Positions 44,441 to 53,491 of a stretch of 64,000 bases of DNA are shown one piece after another. The DNA lies in NCBI RefSeq assembly GCF_011612585.1, contig NZ_CP050133.1, forward strand, positions 1,666,001-1,730,000, in the 5' to 3' direction. Numbering within the stretch: the stretch's first letter is position 1; each line of letters starts with the position of its first letter. Position numbers and translations under genes: made by a program. The stretch is from Streptococcus cristatus ATCC 51100. Its GTDB lineage: Bacteria; Bacillota; Bacilli; Lactobacillales; Streptococcaceae. The notes beneath the pieces are model-generated. The model saw only the letters and a program-made list of their open reading frames with translations, made no database searches and was not told the DNA's origin.

Positions 44441-45979
44441 CAGATTGAAGACAAACATTCCAAATGGTGTTTGTCTTTTTCTGTTTGTCAGGCTAATATT
44501 TCATCTTTTGATAGAATAATGGTCATTTGAACAAAATAAAAAGGCTTGTCCACCCTCATTTTTACTAGTTTTTTAAGATTCAAACACGCCAAAGTAAGCC
44601 CAACCTTATCTTCCATTTTGGACTTTCCTTTCTCTCTGGTGTATCTCAAGTTATGATATTCCTTAGCAGTCCCAAAGAGTCGCTCAATTGTTTCCTTGCG
44701 CTTCTTATAAAGCTCCTTCATCCCTCTTTTGTGGCGAATCTCTTCACAAAATTCAAGGTCATCTTTCCATACATGTCTTGTGATGACTTTCTGCTGATTC
44801 TGGCTCTGGGTACAAACTGATGATAGGGGACAGGCGACACATACTTTTGGATCACTCTTATACTCACGGTAGCCTGCTCGGGTCGTCGTGCGATAGGTTA
44901 ACACTTGGTTCTCTGGGCAGAGGTAACAGTCATAGAAGGCATCATAAACAAAATCACCGGGCCTTAAGTTCCCTTTTACACCCTTGGGGCGGGTATAGGG
45001 AAAGACAGGGATGATGTTTCGCTCTAATAAATAATGAGCAATAGCTGGGGTCTTATAGCCTGAGTCCGCAATAATGTAGCGTGGGGAGAAAGCTTCTATC
45101 TTTGAAAAAAGGGCAGGGAAAGCCTGACTATCGTGTACATTTCCTGCTTCAACACTATAAGCTAGTGCCCAACCATGCTTGTCACAAGCTACCTGGGCAG
45201 AATAGGCAAATACTTCCTTGTGTTGACCCTTGTGGAACCAGCCACTCTCTGGGTCTGTCCTTGAGATTTTCTTTTCTTTAGCCTCGCTTTCTTTTGCGGG
45301 CTTTAAGGACTTTTTTTCATGTTTCCTCCTATCTAAATCAATCTCAACTTCCAATTGCTCACTCATAAATTTAGCTTGTTGGGCAACCATTTTCTTACGA
45401 TATTTGTGACTGTTAGCTGCCGCTTTGATGTGAGTACCATCCACAAATAGTTCCGAAGGATCAATTAAGCCAGCACATAAAGCTTGATGGAGCACTCGCG
45501 AAAATATCTCTGAAATTAATTCTTTATCTTGAAAACGACGACTGTAATTCTTTCCATAGGTGGTAAAATGAGGGACCTTGTCATCCAAGCTTAGTCCAAG
45601 AAACCAACGATAAGCTACATTTACTTCAATATCTTTAATGGTTTGGCGCATGGAGCGAATGCCATAAAAACATTGAATCAAAGGGATTTTGACTAACATG
45701 ACAGGATCGAGACTAGGACGACCATTATCTGGACTATAGGTGTCTTCTACCAAGTCATAGATAAAATCAAAATCAAGCTTTGAATCCACTTGGCGAAGAA
45801 AGTGATCCTCTGGGACCAATTCGTCAATCGTATAGAAGCCATATTGGCAGCGATGATAATCAGGTTTTTCTTTGTGAAACATAGAGAATACCTCACAATT
45901 CTTCTCACCTCTATTATACGACTTTACAAAAAGAAAAGCCCTTAGAAAAGTGTCTTCTAAGGACTTTGTCTTCAATCTG
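44441..45979. mobile_element. IS1182-family insertion sequence
   Basis: 1,539 bp bounded by 15-bp perfect terminal inverted repeats (CAGATTGAAGACAAA at 44441-44455 and its complement at 45965-45979). It carries one intact transposase gene on the minus strand. Flanked by a 28-bp direct repeat, read as the target duplication. Inserted between convergent thrE- and mvaA-type genes. Confidence 0.9.
44488..45882 (-). CDS. IS1182-family transposase
   Basis: 464 residues from the ATG at 45882 (AGGT upstream). The N-terminal DUF772-like region reads CQYGFYTIDELVPEDHFLRQ, then GRPSLDPVMLVKIPLIQCF. DDE core positions include LFVDGTHIKAAANSHK, IIADSGYKTPAIAHYLL, and ERLFGTAKEYHNLRYT. A cysteine cluster (CYLCPENQ, CVACPLSSVC) is typical of the family. 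The frame runs open back to 46005 through the right flanking palindrome, but those residues are chance extension. Length is normal and no frameshift is seen, so it may be active. Confidence 0.92.
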   Translation of the reverse strand: MFHKEKPDYHRCQYGFYTIDELVPEDHFLRQVDSKLDFDFIYDLVEDTYSPDNGRPSLDPVMLVKIPLIQCFYGIRSMRQTIKDIEVNVAYRWFLGLSLDDKVPHFTTYGKNYSRRFQDKELISEIFSRVLHQALCAGLIDPSELFVDGTHIKAAANSHKYRKKMVAQQAKFMSEQLEVEIDLDRRKHEKKSLKPAKESEAKEKKISRTDPESGWFHKGQHKEVFAYSAQVACDKHGWALAYSVEAGNVHDSQAFPALFSKIEAFSPRYIIADSGYKTPAIAHYLLERNIIPVFPYTRPKGVKGNLRPGDFVYDAFYDCYLCPENQVLTYRTTTRAGYREYKSDPKVCVACPLSSVCTQSQNQQKVITRHVWKDDLEFCEEIRHKRGMKELYKKRKETIERLFGTAKEYHNLRYTREKGKSKMEDKVGLTLACLNLKKLVKMRVDKPFYFVQMTIILSKDEILA

Positions 45980-46007
45980 AAATGAGTCAATACATATTGA
46001 CTCATTT
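45980..46007. repeat. 28-bp palindromic direct repeat, right of the IS
   Basis: Identical copy of 44413-44440 in direct orientation. It contains the mvaA stop (TGA at 46004-46002) and can fold as its terminator. Confidence 0.9.
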
Positions 46008-47282
46008 TTCTTTACGCATTTTGGTTAGAATTTCCTTAGCTTTTGCCTGATTAAATTGCTTCTCTTTGAGAAGCTCTGCAACAACAGCAGCAATCTCATC
46101 TTCCTGAGCACCGGCCAATAAAGCTAGGGATTTAGCTTGGAGCTTCATGTGGCCAGCCTGAATTCCCGTAGTCACCAGCGCTCTTAAAGCCGCAAAATTT
46201 TGCGCTAAGCCGACAGAAGCGATAATCGAAGCTAATTCTTTGGCTGTCGGTTGCCCCAATAAATCAAAACTAGCGACAACCATTGGATTAAGCCCAATGG
46301 AACCTCCCTTGGCCGCAACCGGCATGGGTAAAGTCAACTGGCCATAGAGTTTTCTTTCCTCTAGATTTGCCTTCCAATTACTCAATCCTTGATAACGGCC
46401 ATCGCGAGCAGCATAGGCATGGGCCCCTGCTTCAATAGCGCGCCAGTCGTTACCTGTCGCCAAAAGAACTGCATCAATGCCGTTGAAAATGCCTTTATTA
46501 TGCGTGCTGGCTCGATAAGGATCCTGTTTTGCAAATTGACTGGCTAGAGCAATTCTTTGAGCAGTGCGTTCAGCTTCTGCCTTGTCTCGACTGAGTGAGT
46601 GGAAATCAATTTCACAAGAGGCTGTTACGAGCGCCTCAGTCGCATAGTTAGACAGGATGGCCATCAAGCTCTGTCCACCTGTTAGCTCCTCTAATCGTTC
46701 TTTTAGGGCTTCTAGCATTGTATTAAGGATATTGGCACCCATGGCTTCCTGAGTGTCCACGACAAGGTAGACAACTAGAAAATCTGTCTCTCCCTCCAGG
46801 AAATCCGTTCGCAAGTCACGCGCCCCACCTCCTCGCTTGACGATGGAAGGATGGGCTTGATTTGCCAATTCTAATAAAGCTGACTTCTCATTTTGGATCT
46901 GCTCCAGGGCTTTAGCTACATCGGGCACATCATAGAGTGCGACCTGCCCAACCATCTGCCGATTATGAATCTTGGTCTTGAAACCGCCGTTGCGCTGAAT
47001 GATTTTTGCTGCAAAACTAGCAGCAGCAACGACAGAGGGCTCCTCTGTTGCAAAAGGTACCTGATAAACCTGCCCATCTATAAGAAAGTCCGGTGCAATC
47101 GAATAAGGCAAAGCCAGAATAGAAAGCACATTTTCACTCATTTGATTGGCTGTCTCCAGCGGTAAATGGCTTTGATTAGCAAGGTTTTGCCAATTCTCAT
47201 CCTGGAGTAGCTCATAGGCTTTCAGAAACTCTAGCCGCTCTGCAGGTGTCTTTTTAGAAAATCCGGTCCAATTTATTTTCAT
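46002..47282 (-). CDS. mvaA: Hydroxymethylglutaryl-CoA reductase, class II
   Basis: Makes mevalonate from HMG-CoA, committing carbon to isoprenoids for undecaprenyl phosphate. 426 residues. Class II features include KRGGGARDL, LLATGNDWRAIEAGAHAYA and GTTGIQ-like VTTGIQAGHMKLQAKSLA. It overlaps mvaS by 4 bp (47279-47282) and is the last gene of that pair. Its stop lies within the right palindromic repeat of the IS insertion. Confidence 0.95.
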   Translation of the reverse strand: MKINWTGFSKKTPAERLEFLKAYELLQDENWQNLANQSHLPLETANQMSENVLSILALPYSIAPDFLIDGQVYQVPFATEEPSVVAAASFAAKIIQRNGGFKTKIHNRQMVGQVALYDVPDVAKALEQIQNEKSALLELANQAHPSIVKRGGGARDLRTDFLEGETDFLVVYLVVDTQEAMGANILNTMLEALKERLEELTGGQSLMAILSNYATEALVTASCEIDFHSLSRDKAEAERTAQRIALASQFAKQDPYRASTHNKGIFNGIDAVLLATGNDWRAIEAGAHAYAARDGRYQGLSNWKANLEERKLYGQLTLPMPVAAKGGSIGLNPMVVASFDLLGQPTAKELASIIASVGLAQNFAALRALVTTGIQAGHMKLQAKSLALLAGAQEDEIAAVVAELLKEKQFNQAKAKEILTKMRKEK

Positions 47283-48457
47283 GATGATTTCTCAACTTTG
47301 ATATACTTGCGCTGATGCTGGTCGATTTGAACTAAGGCGTAAACTTGGTCATCGTAGTCAGAAAAAACAGCTGATCCGTTTTCATCTAGCTGGGCTTCTG
47401 CAAAGAAAAGCTCTTCATAAGCAGCAACTGTCAGTTCTTGACGTTGATTTAATTTCTCCAAACGATTAGTCGTCAGCTGTTTTTCATAACCTTCTACCAG
47501 ATTTGCACTGAAAATCTCAGCGACAGCACCGCTACCATAACTAAAGAGAGCAATCTTGTCACCAGCCTTAAGATTTTCAGAGTTTTCTAAGAGAGACAAG
47601 AGCCCCAAAAAGAGCGAGCCTGTGTAGATGTTTCCGACCTTTTGGCTATAGAGAATAGACTTATCAAAGTTTTCTTGCAGTTTTCTCTGCTCTTCCTGAG
47701 ACAAGCTCTGATCCATAATTTTATTTAGACCCTTGAGTGCCAATTTAGGATAAGGAAGATGGAAACAGACCGCTGCAAAGTCAGCTAAAGCTAAGCCATG
47801 ACGCTTTTGATATTCCGTCCAAGTCGTCTCAAGGCAATCCAAATACTGCTGGGTTGAGTAGACACCATTGACATAAGGAGTCGTAGAGTAATTTGGTCGC
47901 CAGAAATCCATAATATCACGAGTCTGAGCCACATTATCTTCATTGAATTCAAGGATTCGTGGATTTTGACTGATCAGCATAGCGATAGCTCCTGCACCTT
48001 GAGTCGGCTCGCCTGGCGCCTCTATCCCGTATTTTGCAATATCACTAGCGATAACCAAAACCTTGCTTTCTGGATACTGTTTGATATGCAGCTTGGCATA
48101 GTCTAGAGCAGCAGTTCCAGCGTAGCAGGCTTCCTTCATTTCAAAGCTACGAGCAAAGGGCTGGATGCCCAGAAGACCATGAATAAAGACTGAAGCCGCC
48201 TTACTTTGGTCGATGCTAGACTCCGTTGCAACAATAATCATATCAATGACCTTCTTATCCTCTACGGTCAAGATTTGCTCAGCCGCTGCTGCGCCCAAAG
48301 TGACAATATCCTCAGTTAAAGGAGCAATGCTAATCTCCTTCATCAACAATCCCTTACTAAGCTTGTTGGGATCAATTCCCCGCTTCTCAGCCAGATGATC
48401 TAATTTTAAAACATAATTGCTGGTCGCAAAACCGATTTGATCGATTCCGATTTTCAT
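47279..48457 (-). CDS. mvaS: Hydroxymethylglutaryl-CoA synthase
   Basis: Condenses acetoacetyl-CoA with acetyl-CoA, the mevalonate-pathway entry step. About 392 residues from the ATG at 48457 (GAGGT 8 bases upstream; the neighbouring ATGs at 48460 and 48475 are possible). The catalytic cysteine lies in EACYAGTAAL, the histidine in CFHLPYPKLA, and MKIGIDQIGF is the usual start. Coupled to mvaA by a 4-bp overlap. Confidence 0.95.
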   Translation of the reverse strand: MKIGIDQIGFATSNYVLKLDHLAEKRGIDPNKLSKGLLMKEISIAPLTEDIVTLGAAAAEQILTVEDKKVIDMIIVATESSIDQSKAASVFIHGLLGIQPFARSFEMKEACYAGTAALDYAKLHIKQYPESKVLVIASDIAKYGIEAPGEPTQGAGAIAMLISQNPRILEFNEDNVAQTRDIMDFWRPNYSTTPYVNGVYSTQQYLDCLETTWTEYQKRHGLALADFAAVCFHLPYPKLALKGLNKIMDQSLSQEEQRKLQENFDKSILYSQKVGNIYTGSLFLGLLSLLENSENLKAGDKIALFSYGSGAVAEIFSANLVEGYEKQLTTNRLEKLNQRQELTVAAYEELFFAEAQLDENGSAVFSDYDDQVYALVQIDQHQRKYIKVEKSS

Positions 48458-48501
48458 CATAAAGACCTCATTCATTTGATAGCTAATAGTATTCAGACAC
48501 T

Positions 48502-48507
48502 ATTTTA
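48502..48507 (-). promoter_or_regulatory. mvaS -10 box
   Basis: TGG followed by TAAAAT on the minus strand (extended -10 form), 45 bp ahead of mvaS. Confidence 0.45.
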
Positions 48508-48585
48508 CCATAATTAAGGCTAAAACTCTTTTAAAAACCATTTTTTAAGCCCAAATCCGACTTGAGACGGAGAAAGCTCATCATC

Positions 48586-48631
48586 AAAAAATGAGAGAAA
48601 CTCAATTTTTCCAATTCAGTTTCCCTCATTA
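48586..48631 (-). terminator. Terminator of the nrdR-dnaB-dnaI-nitroreductase-der group
   Basis: Imperfect 18-bp inverted repeat (AATGAGAGAAACTCAATT against AATTCAGTTTCCCTCATT) with T-run TTTTTTG on the minus strand, about 110 bp beyond der. Confidence 0.8.
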
Positions 48632-48742
48632 ATCTATTCCAAATTTTGAGCTAGCAAGTTTAGGGATTTAAGGATAAGCTTCCGCCCATAAATTCCCTGA
48701 AATCGCTCTTGTTTTTTCTTTATAAACAGTCCGAAGCAAGTC

Positions 48743-50053
48743 CTACTTCCGCTTCCTTGCAATCAGGTGAATCGGTGTTCCTTCAAAGACAAAGGCCTTG
48801 CGGATTTGATTTTCTAAGAAACGCAGGTAAGAGAAGTGCATGAGCTCTTCTTCGTTGACAAAGATGACAAAGGTTGGCGGTTTTGTCGCTACCTGAGTCG
48901 CATAAAAAATCTTGAGACGCTTGCCCTTGTCAGTCGGCGTCGGATTAATCGCGATAGCATCCATGATGACATCATTGAGTACCGCTGATGGAATTCGGGT
49001 AGTCTGACTCTGACTGATTTGCTTAATCATGTCCGGCAGCTTATGGAGACGCTGCTTGGTTAGGGCAGAGACGAAGATAATCGGGGCATAAGACAAGTAC
49101 TGGAACTGGTCGCGGATATCTTCTTCCCAGTCTTTCATGGTATGGTTGTCTTTTTCCAGCGTATCCCACTTATTGACGACGATGATCATCCCTTTTCCTG
49201 CTTCATGGGCAAAGCCAGCGATTCGCTTGTCGTACTCACGAATTCCTTCTTCAGCATTCAGCACCATCAGAACGACATCTGAGCGGTCAATCGCCCGCAT
49301 GGCCCGCATGACAGAGTATTTCTCCGTATTTTCATAGACCTTGCCTGACTTGCGCATACCAGCCGTATCGATCATTGTAAACTCCTGACCTTCACTATCC
49401 GTAAAGACCGTATCAATAGCATCGCGCGTGGTACCAGCCACTGGACTGGCAATGACCCGATCCTCACCCAAGATAGCATTGATCAAACTGGACTTGCCGA
49501 CATTGGGACGGCCAATCAAGCTAAACTTAATCATATCAGGATTTTCAACCACTTCCTCATGTGGAAGATTTTCAATGATAGCATCCAGAACATCCCCTGT
49601 ACCAATCCCATGGACAGAAGATACTGGGAATGGATCGCCTAAGCCCAGTGCATAGAAATCATAGATTTCATTGCGCATTTCGGGATTATCCACTTTATTA
49701 ACCGCTAAAATAATCGGTTTATGGGTCTTGTAGAGCATGCGAGCGACATACTCGTCCGCATCCGTGATACCTTCCTTGCCAGACACGACAAAAACGATAA
49801 CATCAGCCTCGTCCATAGCGATCTCCGCTTGGTGCTTGATTTGCTCCATAAAAGGCGCATCAACATCGTCAATTCCGCCTGTATCAATGATACTAAACTT
49901 ACGATTAAGCCAATCAGCCGTCGCATAGATGCGGTCACGGGTAACCCCTTCTACGTCTTCCACAATGGAAATCCGCTCACCCGCAATCCGGTTAAATAGC
50001 GTTGACTTGCCGACATTGGGACGGCCGACAATGGCAATAGTTGGTAAAGCCAT
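48743..50053 (-). CDS. der: Ribosome assembly GTPase Der (EngA)
   Basis: Essential 50S assembly GTPase, 436 residues. Two G domains: [13 protein letters not shown] (about 9-22) and [15 protein letters not shown] (about 181-195), each with its DTGG/DTAG switch and NKVD/NKWD motif, then a C-terminal KH-like domain. Last gene of the group that begins with nrdR. Confidence 0.97.
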   Translation of the reverse strand: MALPTIAIVGRPNVGKSTLFNRIAGERISIVEDVEGVTRDRIYATADWLNRKFSIIDTGGIDDVDAPFMEQIKHQAEIAMDEADVIVFVVSGKEGITDADEYVARMLYKTHKPIILAVNKVDNPEMRNEIYDFYALGLGDPFPVSSVHGIGTGDVLDAIIENLPHEEVVENPDMIKFSLIGRPNVGKSSLINAILGEDRVIASPVAGTTRDAIDTVFTDSEGQEFTMIDTAGMRKSGKVYENTEKYSVMRAMRAIDRSDVVLMVLNAEEGIREYDKRIAGFAHEAGKGMIIVVNKWDTLEKDNHTMKDWEEDIRDQFQYLSYAPIIFVSALTKQRLHKLPDMIKQISQSQTTRIPSAVLNDVIMDAIAINPTPTDKGKRLKIFYATQVATKPPTFVIFVNEEELMHFSYLRFLENQIRKAFVFEGTPIHLIARKRK

Positions 50054-50095
50054 GTTTTTCCTCTTTCATTCTTTGGGACAGAGCTGAGCTCCGTC

Positions 50096-50812
50096 TTATT
50101 TTTCTAATTTCTTTTCTTTAAACAGTTGGGCAATTGCTTGATTCGGCTCTTGACCAAATTGGACTGCCAAACGCTGGCTCCAAGTATCCTGTGCCCGATC
50201 ACCAGCATACTCAGTCTGCACACGGTCATAAGCCTCGATGACTGAACTTCCTTGCTCACAGTATTCTTCCTCGAAGACCACCGCTTTATACGGCAGACGT
50301 GGTTTGACAGCATGGTTTTGATTAGGCTTTCCTAAAGCCATGCCGAAAATTGGATAAGTATAGTCTGGCAGATTAAAGAGCTGGGCAATTTTTGAAGCTT
50401 CATAGCGGACTAAACCAATAATAACGCCGCCATAACCCAGACTTTCAGCTGCTAAGAGGGTATTTTGCCCCGCCAAAGCAGCATCTACCGAGCTAATGAG
50501 AATATTTTCGGTTCCTTCAGGGTAAAAACCATCCGTGTGCAATTGAACACCCTTTTGAGCACGATTGAGGTCTCCTACAAAGAGCAAAAATGCTGAAGCC
50601 TGAAGAATTGCTTTCTGCGGAACTAAATCAAAGAGGGCTTCTTTTTTCTCCTGACTGCGCACCACAATGATAGAGTAGGACTGGAAGTTTTTCCAGCTGG
50701 AAGCAGCGCGTCCAGCATCGATAATCGCGCGTAGTTCTTCATCTGAAATCTGCTCTTCCGTAAAGCGCCGAACAGACGTATGAGCCTTCATCAAGTTAAT
50801 TGTTTCATTCAT
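50096..50812 (-). CDS. NADPH-dependent nitroreductase (NfsA/FRP type)
   Basis: 238-residue FMN oxidoreductase. N-terminal HTSVRRFTEEQISD and AAESLGYGGVIIGLVR are typical of the NfsA/FRP subfamily; PIFGMALGKPNQ lies in the flavin-binding half. Overlaps the dnaI stop by 4 bp, so it is translated with the replication genes although functionally unrelated. Physiological substrate unknown. Confidence 0.9.
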   Translation of the reverse strand: MNETINLMKAHTSVRRFTEEQISDEELRAIIDAGRAASSWKNFQSYSIIVVRSQEKKEALFDLVPQKAILQASAFLLFVGDLNRAQKGVQLHTDGFYPEGTENILISSVDAALAGQNTLLAAESLGYGGVIIGLVRYEASKIAQLFNLPDYTYPIFGMALGKPNQNHAVKPRLPYKAVVFEEEYCEQGSSVIEAYDRVQTEYAGDRAQDTWSQRLAVQFGQEPNQAIAQLFKEKKLEK

Positions 50813-51708
50813 CGACGGTTCTCTCCTTCTAGATGCACTTCTTGAGCCAGAAACTTAATCCGCTCCATAACCCGCTTGGCTTGCCAGGTCTCATCGCCAT
50901 TCTTAGAATTAGCAAAGTGACGCTCCAAATCTGCAAAACTAAAGTTAGAAGTAAAGAAAGTTGGCAGATTTTCCTGCATGCGGTGCTGGAGAATGACCTG
51001 CAAAATCTCATCCCGCATCCATGGGCTAGACTGCTCTGCACCGATATCGTCCAAAATCAGCACTTGAGCTGTCTTGACCTGGTCAATCTTGTCCTTAACC
51101 AAACCAGAACTGATAGCATTCTTAACATCCAAAACAAAGCTCGGATAGTGAAGCAGAGTCGTTGAGACACTACGTTTTTCTGACAAATCATGTGCCAGCG
51201 CAGCCATCATGTAGCTCTTACCTACGCCGAAATCTCCGTAGAGATAAACAGCCTTTTTATAATTAGGAAAGTCCGCAACAAAACTGGTCAAGAGCTCAAA
51301 AGCCTTGTAACGACCAATATCGTCTAAGTCCACTTTGGCCAAACTAGCTTCTTTTAGACTAGTTGGTAGATTGATGAGGTTGAGACGGTTTCTAATGGCC
51401 TCCTGTCTCTCCTGCTCGATCAACTCAGGTGTTTCCTCATAGGCAACATCCGCATAGCCTTCATTTCTCACCAAAATTGGCTTATATCCCTTAGCAATAT
51501 AGTTCTGATCTTCTAGCAGGAAACGATCTCGTTCGGTAATGTATTGATTGAACTTAGAAATGCTACGCTGAATTTCGGTTGGAGACAATTGTTCTCGACT
51601 GATAAAGGCAGCGATATCTGGATCTGCTAAAATCTGCTGGACCAATTTTTGATAATCAAACTGCTTCACCTTATTCATATGAGGCATTGCCTGTCCTATT
51701 TTTTCCAT
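50809..51708 (-). CDS. dnaI: Primosomal protein DnaI (helicase loader)
   Basis: AAA+ ATPase that loads the replicative helicase with DnaB. 299 residues. The N-terminal helicase-binding region (about 1-110) precedes Walker A YGDFGVGKSYMMAAL, Walker B VLILDDIGAE and sensor STNFSF-like FFTSNFSFADLE. It directly follows dnaB with no gap. Confidence 0.95.
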   Translation of the reverse strand: MEKIGQAMPHMNKVKQFDYQKLVQQILADPDIAAFISREQLSPTEIQRSISKFNQYITERDRFLLEDQNYIAKGYKPILVRNEGYADVAYEETPELIEQERQEAIRNRLNLINLPTSLKEASLAKVDLDDIGRYKAFELLTSFVADFPNYKKAVYLYGDFGVGKSYMMAALAHDLSEKRSVSTTLLHYPSFVLDVKNAISSGLVKDKIDQVKTAQVLILDDIGAEQSSPWMRDEILQVILQHRMQENLPTFFTSNFSFADLERHFANSKNGDETWQAKRVMERIKFLAQEVHLEGENRR

Positions 51709-52863
51709 TTAATCGCCTCCTTCTTCCAGTCTTGCTAAAAGTCTTCTTTTTTGCTCTTCTAGTTCAGCTTGCTTTTCTAAGCTAGTTTCATTTTTGTAAT
51801 CCGGCTGACTCCAGTTCGGCACATTGCTTTTAGCAGCAGCTGGGCTGACTTGCGCAGGACGACTATTCGTCTGCTGATTACGCTCACGGATTTTCAGGAC
51901 TGCCTCTTCAGCCGAGGTCACCTTTTGATAAGAAAAGTCATTGGCCACCTTGAGGGCATACTTTTCATTGATATTGGCCGAATCAACCTTATTAAAAGTC
52001 AATAGCAGGATGATATTGATAACTTCATCCAACAGTCCCATCTCTGCCAAATCCTGAATCAGCTTCCGTTCACTACGCGTAATGGCCGCCTGACGGGTTT
52101 TCTTGATTTCGGCCAAAAAGAGTAGTGGCTGCTTGCTTTTAGCCTCACGGATAATAGACTGCTCTTGCTGAGAAAAATCTCCCGAAACTGGTTTTTGCAG
52201 AATCTTTTGCTGCATCCGTTTCGTCGAAATCACATGTGACACAGCTGTTTCACGCGCTAAGACATAGGTCTCATACCACGTCCATTTCTTCTGCTCCGCA
52301 ATAGCAAACAAGTCCAAGAGATCCGATTTTTCATCCGCAAAACGCAAGCCATCCTGAGCCATTCTCTGTTTAAAATGTGTCAAGTCAAAATCATTCTGGC
52401 GACTGGTTCTCGTCGGACCGACCTCTTCCATGCCATAAATCTGGCTAAAAGAAGCACCGATTTTTTGTCCAGCTGGATTTTCTGGTCGTAGCTTGTCTAC
52501 TGCCGCCTGACCAATCTTTTTCTCCAAAAGACTACTGTACACATGATGAGCAAAGAAGTCCTCAGCGGACAAGGTTGGATAGAGTCGGATGAAAAATCCC
52601 GTTTCCGTCTGGAAAAGCTCTAGCAAGCCAATAGCTGATAGGCGTTCCAAGCTCCTCTCCAACACTTCCATACCAAAATCAAGATGATTCAGAATATGAC
52701 TGAAAAGTCGCTGCTGAGTTCCATTATCCCAAAAAGAAACTAGATAAAGATAAAGCGCGACTGCATCCTTGCCCACAATGGGTAGGTAATAACGGGTCAG
52801 TCCGCTCATATCTTGACTGACCTGGTTATTAGACAAGAAAGAAAAATGATCATTTGGTTTCAT
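51709..52863 (-). CDS. dnaB: Replication initiation/membrane attachment protein DnaB
   Basis: 384-residue Gram-positive DnaB, which with DnaD and DnaI loads helicase at origin and restart sites. Two DnaB/DnaD-type (DDBH) regions are seen: about 10-130 (LTRYYLPIVGKDAVALYLYL) and a C-terminal one around 300 (INEKYALKVANDFSYQKV). Its stop abuts the dnaI start. It follows nrdR by 6 bp. Confidence 0.92.
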   Translation of the reverse strand: MKPNDHFSFLSNNQVSQDMSGLTRYYLPIVGKDAVALYLYLVSFWDNGTQQRLFSHILNHLDFGMEVLERSLERLSAIGLLELFQTETGFFIRLYPTLSAEDFFAHHVYSSLLEKKIGQAAVDKLRPENPAGQKIGASFSQIYGMEEVGPTRTSRQNDFDLTHFKQRMAQDGLRFADEKSDLLDLFAIAEQKKWTWYETYVLARETAVSHVISTKRMQQKILQKPVSGDFSQQEQSIIREAKSKQPLLFLAEIKKTRQAAITRSERKLIQDLAEMGLLDEVINIILLLTFNKVDSANINEKYALKVANDFSYQKVTSAEEAVLKIRERNQQTNSRPAQVSPAAAKSNVPNWSQPDYKNETSLEKQAELEEQKRRLLARLEEGGD

Positions 52864-52869
52864 AAGCCA

Positions 52870-53343
52870 TTATTTTTCCTTTTTCTTCTTAGAACCCTTG
52901 GTAATCTGCTTCAAAAGGCTTTCCAGCTCGCCAACATCTTTGAAACTCCGATAAACACTGGCAAAACGGACATAGGTAATTTCATCCAGTTCGGCCAGCT
53001 CATCCATGACCAGAGAGCCAATATATTCGCTGGCAATTTCATTTTCACTCTGACTGCGAAGTTTTTGCTCAATCCGATTGACCAATTCTTCAATCTCGTC
53101 ACTTGATACCGGACGCTTTTGAGCGGAGCGGATGATTCCGTTAAAGATCTTATCCCGAGAAAACTGCTCACGCGTTCCATCTTTTTTGACAACGACTAGG
53201 GTTCTTTCTTCCACGCGCTCATAAGTTGTAAAACGATGCTGGCATTCCTCGCATTCACGGCGACGACGGATTGTATTTCCATCTTCTGCCTGCCGGCTGT
53301 CAACCACACTTGATTTGCTTCCGCCACATTTGGGACAACGCAT
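52870..53343 (-). CDS. nrdR: Ribonucleotide reductase repressor NrdR
   Basis: Zinc-ribbon and ATP-cone protein that represses nrd operons when dATP is high. 157 residues. The zinc ribbon is [11 protein letters not shown] plus [12 protein letters not shown]; the ATP cone is [20 protein letters not shown]. Ribosome-binding site AGGAGG. First gene of nrdR-dnaB-dnaI-nitroreductase-der. An extended TATAAT lies at 53378-53373; no NrdR boxes are seen there. Confidence 0.97.
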   Translation of the reverse strand: MRCPKCGGSKSSVVDSRQAEDGNTIRRRRECEECQHRFTTYERVEERTLVVVKKDGTREQFSRDKIFNGIIRSAQKRPVSSDEIEELVNRIEQKLRSQSENEIASEYIGSLVMDELAELDEITYVRFASVYRSFKDVGELESLLKQITKGSKKKKEK

Positions 53344-53429
53344 GTCATTTCCTCCTAGAATCTTAATACTTCATTATACCATGTTTTGACCAATAACAAA
53401 AGACGAGAGATTTCTCGCCCATAAAAAAA

Positions 53430-53453
53430 CTAAAGCTGGCAAAGCAGCTTTAG
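53430..53453 (-). terminator. Terminator of the symporter gene
   Basis: CTAAAGCTG and CAGCTTTAG with a short loop, followed by TTTTTTT on the minus strand. Confidence 0.9.
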
Positions 53454-53491
53454 CAAGAAAATCTTCTTTCAAAAATCCAGCAAATGGAAAC

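Noticed and set aside
45883..46005. Upstream extension of the transposase frame
   Set aside because: It reads through the terminal inverted repeat and the flanking palindrome; the ATG at 45882 fits the family start.
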